Shown here in pieces: positions 56,738 through 64,000 of a stretch of DNA of 64,000 nucleotides. Numbering within the stretch: the first letter of the stretch is position 1; every line of letters begins with the position of its first letter. This stretch comes from Misgurnus anguillicaudatus (lineage: Eukaryota > Chordata > Actinopteri > Cypriniformes > Cobitidae). The stretch lies in assembly GCF_027580225.2 (NCBI RefSeq), contig NC_073337.2:11087501-11151500 (forward strand), written 5' to 3'. A model generated the notes under the pieces. It did no database searches. It saw only the letters and a program-made list of their open reading frames with translations, and was not told the DNA's origin. Made by a program: the position numbers and the translations under genes.

Positions 56738-59700
56738 ACACACACACACACGATGTAAAGTGTTAATAATACATAAACAGGCCAATACAAATTAATTTGT
56801 ATGTTAACATAATAGTTTTAGATCAAACACGTAGGCTAAAAATATAAGGAAGAAATTGAAAACAGGAAAATGATGAAATATTTAATAAATGATATTATAC
56901 AGAATACATGATAGTATTGCTCTTATAAGTACTTCAGCGATTCATACTGTTAAAATAATTGATTTACCAATAAAGAACAATACATATACATTACATGCAT
57001 GCACACAATTAGTAGCCAAGCCATTTAAACTTTTAATTTATTTAAAAAATAAACGTAACTTGGTGAAAACGTTATAAGAAACATTACACTTAAGAGAAAT
57101 ATAGGGGAAACAGACTTCTACAGAACACCGGATCCATAAAAATCACAGTTTAACGCTAAAACACTTCACACAGCTATTGAGAAGCATTCACTTTCTGCCA
57201 CCAGTTGGGCTCCGCCCACAAAAAACGTCATCTCTGTTTGCAAACACGCAAAAGGTCTATACCCTCAAATTCAAGGACTAAATGTGGGGACACATTTCAA
57301 GTGAGCGCAAGGTTACATCGTGTTACCTTTTAAGATACATTGTTACAGTTCCCTTTCAAGGGAACTCGCGCTGCGTCACTTTGGGGACGCCTCCAGGGGT
57401 ATGTGCGTCTGAATGTGTATATCAAATTCAACCAATGGTGAGACTTAACAACAAAGACAGGGTGACGCGGGAGCCAGGAAGTATATCGCTATATGAAATA
57501 TTGCCAAAGACTAGAGCTGGGTATTGGCAAGGGCCTCCCGATACGATACGTATCACAATACAATGCAATGCGTTGCATGTTGCGATACATTGCAATACTT
57601 TTTCTTTTTTATCAAAAATGTAAAAAAAATAGAGCTGAACACCTGCAGCTCTTTGAAAGCTGCAGGTGTTTTTACATTTTCTGCCATTTTCTCACTTCCT
57701 CTAACTTCTGAGACATTGGCCGAATGGCCATATATGGCAGACAACCGGACAGTGACAAATACAGCAGTGGCAGAGGAGGTCGTTTGACGCACACAGAGGG
57801 ATTTGATGGTTTTTAAAATATGGATAGTAGAGATCGAAATATCGATACACTACCGATACAGCTAACTATCATGATAGACGCAGCGTCTCGTTCCCTTTCA
57901 GGGAACAACAGTTACATACGTAACCCGAGATGTTTTCATGTATTAAACACAACTATGCAAAAAAGCATTTTGGTATGAATCAACATTTGCATACAGAAGA
58001 TATAAGCATTTAAAGCCAACAGTTTAGAAAACGTCTTAGAAATTTTTTTATGATATCATCCTACACTACACAGGGAATATGGATTTTTTCCCAGAAAACT
58101 TCTTGCATGAAATAGATTCAAGCACTTTCTATGACCTGTATCTATGTATGTATATTTTCAAAAACTTCCCAGGGCCTTGAATTTTTCCCCCAGATTCACA
58201 AACTTTCAAGAATTTCAAGGACCCGTGGGAACCCTGAGTTGTGTGAAAAAGAACCTAACCAATGATATCTTGTGGTGTCATTTTCTACAGAAAGGTTGCA
58301 TGACCTCCTCAAGATGGAAGGGAACGGCTCTTCACTCAACAACAAAAGCTTGCCATCATTGAAATGGTGTGAGAAAATAATGCAATCCGACTTCGTGAGT
58401 TGCAAGAATGCGTAATTGCAAAACTGACACAGGAGTTCATCAGCTTGTATGAGGCAGGCTTCAATCTGGCCAAAACAAGGCATGCGGAGACATTGAGGTG
58501 GGATCAATTCAAGGGTGGATTCGGCACACAAGGCGATATTTTCCCCAATGCCTAGCCTGCGCGGACATCACCTTTGATGTTGACAAGGTCTTGTGGCCAG
58601 GTCCAATCCATTAGCACCCCCAGCCCCCAACACATATGCACACACAAAACAAGTATATTGTTTTTTTCCCTAATAGCAATTTATCCAGTAACTGTTTTTT
58701 TTTACTTTTGTTTTGTTGCTAAATTTGATGATTTGTGATTCTACTTTTCTTTATTTCTGTAAGAATGTTTGTTTCTCTTGTTTGATTACTGCAGAAGTTT
58801 TACAGAAGACTGAGTCTGAGAAAATGACAATAAAATTAGAGACCCAAAGACTGTATGTTTATATAAAGCCCATCAGTGTGTTGATGGTGATATGAAAGAG
58901 TAATTCAAATGGTGCTTGTGTGTATTGTTTTGTTGCTAGAATTTCATTTTTAGAAAGGAGTGTTAAGTTTTGATTGCAGTGTTTCATTTTAGCATAGATG
59001 TGAGTTGTTAATCTTCATCTCTTTGTCTTATGCTTATGTGGCTTGTGTGTAGAGTTTTGACATAATGCCAAATTCTGCCAAAAGTGTGTAAGCAATAGGC
59101 AAAAACTGTAAAATAAAACACAGCAACACCTAATGGTTCATCACTTCAATTACACACAACATCCATGACAGGAAATCATTGTTGCCATGGAAACACTTTT
59201 ATTCAAGAATTTTAACTTCCTGCAGACTGATGAAGAGCTATGTGTGTGTGTGTATCTGTGAGCGTGTGTATCTGTAAGCGTGTGTGTATCTGTGTGTGTG
59301 TATCTGTGAGCGCGTATGTATGTGTGAGCTTGTGTGTGTATCTGTGAGTGTGTGTGTGTGTATCTGTGAGAATGTGGGTGTGTATCTGTGAACATGTGTG
59401 TGTATCTGTGAGAATGTGTGTGTGTATCTGTGAGCGCATGTGTGTGTATCTGTGAACGCGTGTGTGTGTATCTGTAAGCGCTTGTGTATCTCTGAGCGTG
59501 TGTGTGTGTGTATCTGTGAGCGCGCGTGTAAGCGCTTGTGTATCTGTGAGCTGGTGTGTGTATCTGTGAGCGTGTGTATCTGTAAGCGCTTGTGTATCTG
59601 TGAGCTTGTGTGTGTATCTGTGCGTGTGTATCAGTGAGCGTGTGTGTATCTGTGAGCCTGTGTGTGTATCTGTGAGCATGTGTGTATCTGGGAGCGCATG

Positions 59701-60403
59701 TGTGTGTATCTGTGAGCGCATGTGTTTGTACCTGTGAGCGTTTGTGTATCTGTGAGCGCATGTGTGTGTGTCTGTGAGCGGATGTGTGTGTATGTGTGAG
59801 CGTGTGTGGGTGTATCTGTGAGTGTGTGTGTGTATCAGTAAGCACATGTGTGTGTATCTGTGAGTAGTGTGTGTGTGTTCTGTAGCTGTGAGTGTGTGTC
59901 TGTGAGTGTATCAGTGAGCGTGTGTGTATCTGTGAGCATGTGTGTGTATCTGTGAGCATGTGTGTGTATCTGGGAGCATGGGTGTATCTGGGAGCGCATG
60001 TGTGTGTATCTGTGAGCGTGTATGTATCTGTGAGCATGTGTGTGTATCTGTGAGCGCATGTGTGTGTATCTGTGAGCGTGTATGTATCTGTGAGCGCATA
60101 TGTGTGTGTATCTGTGAGCGTATGTGTGTGTATGTGTGAGCGTGTGTGTGTGTGTATCTGTGAGCGTGTATGTATCTGTGAGCGCATATGTGTGTGTATC
60201 TGTGAGCGCATATGTGTGTGTATCTGTGAGCGGATGTGTGTGTATGTGTGAGCGTGTGTGTGTGTGTATCTGTGAGCGTGTGTGTGTATCTGTGAGCATG
60301 TGTGTGTATTTGTGAGCGTGTGTATATCTGTGAGCTTGTGTGTGTGTGTGTGTATATCTTTGATTGTGTGTGTGTATCTGTGAGAATGTGTGTGTATCTT
60401 TGA

Positions 60404-60439
<36 letters not shown>

Positions 60440-62860
60440 CTGTATGCGTGCATGTATCTGTGAGCGTGTGTGTATCTGTACGCGTGCGCATGTGTGTGTA
60501 TCTGTGAGCGTGTGTGTATGTGTGTATCTGTGCGCGCGTGTTTGTGTGATTCTGTTCCATTAACATTACATCAGAGGTTAGATTAGATACAACAGTAAAG
60601 CAACATTTTCTGTGCCTGTTAAAGCAAGCAGAGTGATGTCATGTGTTGATAAAACATCAGGTCTCAGTATGGAGTGGTTTAAGTTCAGAGATGACCCAAT
60701 AAGGTTTAAATATTTCATAAGTAATGTGAATGAGTGTTCAGTGAAAGTAAGATAATGATGATAAATACTGTACTGGTAATCCAACTATAAACAACAGAAG
60801 AGGAGTGAAACATGTTAAACGCTGTGCTGTTTTACTGACACTGTACATCAGTGGAAATTTTAAATGTGTTTCTAAAAGAAGAAAACATTTTACAGTCTGA
60901 ACACCATCTGACCATTGTCTGTCTGTCTTTCAGTGTGTCTGTGTGTTTGATAGGCCACAGTGATCCATGTGCTGACCTTAGGTGTCAGTAAAACAGAAAG
61001 TGATGTATGAGCATTCCGGCTCATTCCAGTGTGACATTCCAGAAAGGTGAAAGTGATTCATCCAAAAAAATTATACATCCTAACAATCCTTAACTTTTTA
61101 TAAGTGAGTCAGGTGTTGGCGATGTGTTTTCCTGATATGACAGCAGTAATGTGTGTCTGATTCCTCATAAACAGACGAAACATCTCCAGATCTCTACACA
61201 GTAAACCAAGAGCAGTCTCAATGGAATGTGGGTATTGTAGTGGTGTGTTCAAGATCATTATGTATGTGAGACACAACAAACCTCTATTATATAGTCCTTC
61301 CCATCTTTACCATGAACGGCTTTGACAGCACAGATATCCAAACCTCCAAACATCTCAGAACACGAATCCACCCAGAGACGATACCTGTGAGCACGTTTAG
61401 ACGGGTCAAATACATACTGTATGATTATATAGAGTAAGTCATAATGAATGATCAGACTGACTCTCACCTGTCAGTCATAGCAATCTGTTCTAGCATAGCA
61501 GATCCGGTGTTTGCCTTCCAGTTACCTGAGATAGATGTTCTCCTGAAAGACAGACAGACACAGAGAGAAAGACAGCTGTTTATTTGTGTCTGTTTGATTA
61601 ATAATAAAAAAGCATCTTTACCATCAACTTGTGTAGAGATGAGTGTAAATATGTGGAGGTTTGTGAGAACTGACAGGAGATCAGTGTTTGTCTTCGAAGC
61701 TCCAGTTAGATACACACACCTAGCACCTTAATCAATATGACTGAGGTTGATCGTATGCAAATTTTAATCGTATTGAAAGGGGTGGTGTAGTAGTCTGATC
61801 TGTGGTCCGATCATCAGGATAAAAGTATGCATGTAAATGTGTGAATCATAGTATTTTCTCAATCGGATGCAAAAAGTTCACGTCTTATATTTACGTATCA
61901 CATGATTCTCGTCACAAAAACAAGAGCAAGGCAATGGTAACAACCATTATTAAAGGGACAATAAGTAGGATTTTCCCCCATCTAGTGGTGAAATTGTATT
62001 TTGCATTCAAACGAATAGTGCTCTCTATGTCGTTCAATGTAAGCAAAGAGAAGAAATTCTAAGCTGACAAAGAAAAGTCAGATAACTGGCAGAGGTCATT
62101 TGACACCAACGAGGACATATTTATGAATAAAGACATTGATTTTGATTAATAAAACACTTAAAACCCTACTTACTGTCCCTTTAAGGAAGGGGGTTAATAT
62201 TGTACATTCTGCAGCATTCATGTCTTTTAAAACATTACATAAAGCAATAAAATAGCATTGTGCCTTCCGAAAAGCACTTTTTTGACTATATCTGAAAACT
62301 TCTTAAGAACAACTTTCTCCAAATCAACTTTGACTTTGTACATTTATCCAGAGATAAAGCATAAACTCAATGAGAGATGTGTGCTGCGTTGCCAAATCAT
62401 TTGCTTTTTGGCAACTTTTAAACTGTTCAGCGAGTTTTTTTTCTGCGGGTTAAAGATGAAAGGAATTCGTTGATTAGTTATTTGAGCTGTAAATACATGG
62501 TTTTGGACTAGTTTAAATGTTGTTTTGGCTGGTTTTGATACGTGAATCTGGCAACCTTGGCTGTAATGTTTAGGGTGCATGTAAACTGTATTGTCGTTAA
62601 CTTTCAATCAGATTAAATACAGTCGGATAGACGAAATTGTGTGCATGTAAACATAGCCAGTGATAATAGTATGAGCTGCTCCAGTCTAGTGTTGTGTACC
62701 TCACTGTGTAATCTTACATGTATGCTTTATAGTTGTTGCCAATCTTCTGGATACGGATGTCATACTTGGAGTCCACAAAGGGTTCGGCCGTGGCGTAAGT
62801 TTTAGCTATAGCCACTACACTGGTGATGTCCTGAAAATCATTAGCTGTCTCCACCTTTAT
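54606..62860 (-). CDS. syn3: Synapsin 3' part (best match synapsin III), gene continues past right edge
   Basis: Seven minus-strand exons join in phase into 253 residues plus stop: 62718-62860, 61468-61542, 61282-61384, 55266-55397, 55144-55186, 54923-55064, 54606-54729. Synapsins coat synaptic vesicles and tether them to actin; domain C is an ATP-grasp fold. Seen here: [79 protein letters not shown] and [12 protein letters not shown] (end of domain C), then a Pro/Gln/Ser-rich linker, then domain E ending [17 protein letters not shown]. The stretch [19 protein letters not shown] is closer to synapsin III than to I or II as I recall them, so syn3 is favoured but not proven. The presence of domain E marks an a-type isoform. 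The N-terminal exons are to the right of the window. Confidence 0.9.
54923..55064 (-). CDS. syn3: synapsin exon (Pro/Ser/Gln-rich linker)
   Basis: Encodes [20 protein letters not shown] and [20 protein letters not shown], a disordered, SH3-ligand-like stretch, donor GTAAGA. More GC-rich than the introns. Confidence 0.88.
55144..55186 (-). CDS. syn3: synapsin micro-exon (linker)
   Basis: A 43-base exon, [14 protein letters not shown], between CTGCGCAG and GTGAAG. Too short for an ORF scan; supported by phase with both neighbours. Confidence 0.82.
55266..55397 (-). CDS. syn3: synapsin exon (end of domain C and start of linker)
   Basis: Exactly 44 codons: [39 protein letters not shown]. Separated from the previous exon by a 5.9 kb intron holding a mariner remnant and a minisatellite. 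Confidence 0.92.
56141..57259. mobile_element. Nested DNA element, TAGACCTTTTGCG ends
   Basis: Left TAGACCTTTTGCGATTCGAC, right GCAAAAGGTCTA. About 1.1 kb, AT-rich, with a (CA)n at 56702-56752. No clear target duplication or coding region. Confidence 0.55.
57340..57930. mobile_element. Nested element with TGTTACAGTTCCCTTTCAAG left end
   Basis: The left TTCCCTTTCAAGGGAACTCG and right CGTTCCCTTTCAGGGAACAA blocks are partly inverted and end near GTTACATACGTAACCCGAG, a recognisable cyprinid repeat. A further hAT-like fragment beginning TAGAGCTGGGTATTGGCAAG (57512) lies inside. Borders approximate. Confidence 0.45.
59225..60560. repeat. 1.3 kb minisatellite, TGTGTGTATCTGTGAGCGTG-type
   Basis: Around 60 imperfect units of about 18-24 bases in the synapsin intron, with (TG)n stretches near 60410-60435. 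Frames of up to 353 codons on the minus strand (repeating H-T-D-T-H) and shorter ones on the plus strand are repeat artefacts. Confidence 0.93.
61282..61384 (-). CDS. syn3: synapsin exon (end of domain C)
   Basis: After GTGCTCACAG; encodes [34 protein letters not shown], ending phase 0 before GTTTGT. Confidence 0.93.
61468..61542 (-). CDS. syn3: synapsin exon (domain C)
   Basis: After GTCTTTCAG; encodes [20 protein letters not shown] and AMTD, donor GTGAGA. Phases 1 and 2 fit both neighbours. Confidence 0.92.
61950..62184. mobile_element. 235-base TTAA MITE
   Basis: Left TTAAAGGGACAATAAGTAGG, right CCTACTTACTGTCCCTTTAA, a near-perfect inverse. Lies in a synapsin intron. Confidence 0.78.
62718..62860 (-). 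CDS. syn3: synapsin exon (domain C, ATP-grasp part)
   Basis: After TTTTCTGTGACAG; encodes [20 protein letters not shown] to NNYKAY with a split Met codon before GTAAGA. First synapsin exon in the window. Confidence 0.92.
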
Positions 62861-63443
62861 CTGTCACAGAAAACACATTAAACATCATTGCAATCATACA
62901 ATTACCCATCATCCACCTGGAACCATTAAAGAGGATGTTTCGAGGACATTTCACAACACATTTTACAACACTCATATACTGTAGTAAGAGGGGTCAGATG
63001 ATGTGTTTTGAATGAAACCAATGACTTTACAGGAACTTGACCTCAGTGAACTACACTTATAATTGTACTGTATATAAACTGTTACAGAGGTCAAGTTCAC
63101 AGCTATTCCTCTTACTGGTAGTAGGTGAGTGAGGTCAGCAGGGTCAGATAGGTCAAACTTTAACCTCTTCATCACCACTAACAGTTAAAGTGCGTGTTGC
63201 AGGTTAACCACCACTGTCGATTAATGGGTACATAAATCACTCAAGATATGTATATACTTTTTAAAATGTCTCAAAAATGGCCTAAAAGACAATTTTTTTT
63301 ACATTTTTGGTATGAACTTTTTTTACGCAATTCGGCGATGACGTCACGTTGGGGAGAAATGGAGAAAGCCTCAGCCAGAGCCATAGAGATAGATGAGACA
63401 TTTATTGCCATTTAATACTTATGTATATAATATGGAAATCATA

Positions 63444-63742
63444 TAGACGGTTTCAGCAGTAACAACATGAACAAGCGGCTGTCGTGGTCCGCACGTAACT
63501 TTCGGTAAACTCCGCTAAGAATAAATAACAACAAAGTTGTTTAAATGTAGTTTATTTATATAGCAAGCAAAAAACAACACATAGATTACCTAGGAAACCA
63601 AAACACTTGTTATTTTCGACGAGGCATTTGTTCAAGAGATCAGTTCAGCAACTAGTTAGACCATGAAAAAACGAAACCGGAAGTAAAGTTCGGATCCAGA
63701 CGTGTATCGCGTCAGCGCACGTGCGTCTGATGAAACGGTCTA
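63444..63742. mobile_element. 299-base MITE, TAGACGGTTTCAGCAG ends
   Basis: Left TAGACGGTTTCAGCAG, right CTGATGAAACGGTCTA. Non-coding. Flanks TATA-like. The rest of 62861-64000 shows no exon; a perfect CRE octamer TGACGTCA lies at 63339-63346. Confidence 0.6.
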
Positions 63743-64000
63743 TATACATAGTAGGAAATATATAATGTGGTATACTGCAAAGTTACCATGCTAATTATTA
63801 TTTATGATATATGTGGAGATGAATTAAACTTTGCAAATCTGCTGATTTGATTCATTCATGTCCTGACCACCAGGCTAGAGATTTTTAAACATCCTTAATC
63901 CACACTTACTAGTCTATCAAATAATATCTATAATATATTGTTTTGTGAAATAAAAGGATGCTTTGTTATACTGTTTATGCGATCATAACGAATCACACGA

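Larger units (their letters stand above)
56081..58236. mobile_element. hAT-like element, CAGGGTTCCCACACCTT ends, itself a host of others
   Basis: Left CAGGGTTCCCACACCTTCAA, right AAGGACCCGTGGGAACCCTG, and CAAGGACTTTCCAGG/CTTCCCAGGGCCTTGAA subterminal pairs. Flanks ACAGTTTG and AGTTGTGT do not match exactly. Contains the elements at 56141-57259 and 57340-57930. Confidence 0.62.
55560..59110 (+). mobile_element. Decayed mariner/IS630-type transposon in synapsin intron, split by other elements
   Basis: The left part (55640-56010) carries a degraded N-terminal transposase: [20 protein letters not shown] then LSRYT, the helix-turn-helix of a known fish mariner family. The right part (58240-58600) has further pieces ([25 protein letters not shown]) in shifting frames. 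It ends GTAAGCAATAGGCAAAAACTGTA. The left terminal repeat is weak (GGCTATTGTAAGCAC). A 2.2 kb element at 56081-58236 splits it. Confidence 0.6.

Noticed and set aside
59150..60566. Open frames of up to 353 codons on the minus strand and several on the plus strand
   Set aside because: Products of the TGTATCTGTGAGCG minisatellite (H-T-D-T-H or V-C-V-S repeats), not genes.

Overview
The window looks like teleost fish nuclear DNA, most likely from a cyprinid (zebrafish/carp group). It has split genes with GT-AG introns, long AC/TG and CTGT simple repeats, a decayed tRNA-type SINE, and very dense cut-and-paste DNA transposons (hAT, TTAA-target, Harbinger-like, mariner-like), many of them nested. 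Species and chromosome cannot be fixed from the sequence alone.

Three protein-coding genes are supported by exons that join in phase. (1) 1931-24096, minus strand: the 5' part of a receptor-type tyrosine phosphatase O gene (ptpro), with a signal-peptide exon and six fibronectin-III ectodomain exons; it runs off the left edge. (2) 28.7-45.0 kb, plus strand: a complete rerg gene (Ras-like, oestrogen-regulated growth inhibitor) with a non-coding first exon, an upstream ORF and four coding exons giving 203 residues. (3) 54606-62860, minus strand: the 3' part of a synapsin gene, best matched to syn3, with seven exons; its N-terminal exons lie beyond the right edge. ptpro and rerg are head to head about 4.6 kb apart, as in mammals. 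rerg and the synapsin gene are tail to tail.

Layout: 0-5.4 kb, ptpro exons 2-7 and a minisatellite split by a DNA transposon. 5.4-24.0 kb, an 18.7 kb ptpro intron 1 packed with nested transposons: a ~180 bp tandem repeat split by hATs, a five-member hAT/MITE nest at 11-16 kb, an 86 bp palindromic element at 18.1 kb, a Harbinger/Harbinger/hAT nest at 19.4-21.3 kb and another Harbinger-like element at 21.8-23.2 kb. 24.1-28.8 kb, the shared upstream region of ptpro and rerg, with three perfect CRE octamers near the rerg first exon. 30.6-42.7 kb, a large rerg intron holding a broken Tx1/L1-type LINE whose ORF is split by at least six later insertions, including a foldback-like element with tandem-repeat arms. 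45-54.6 kb, rerg 3' region, TTAA hairpin element, THAP-domain transposon remnant and a 1.5 kb CTGT-type repeat. 54.6-64 kb, synapsin exons around an intron with a mariner remnant split by other elements and a 1.3 kb GT-rich minisatellite.

No RNA gene, CRISPR array or prokaryotic feature is supported. The most unusual structures are the foldback-like element (32622-34387), the tiny palindromic hAT-like MITE (18094-18179) and the deep insertion nests, whose order can be read from exact target-site duplications.
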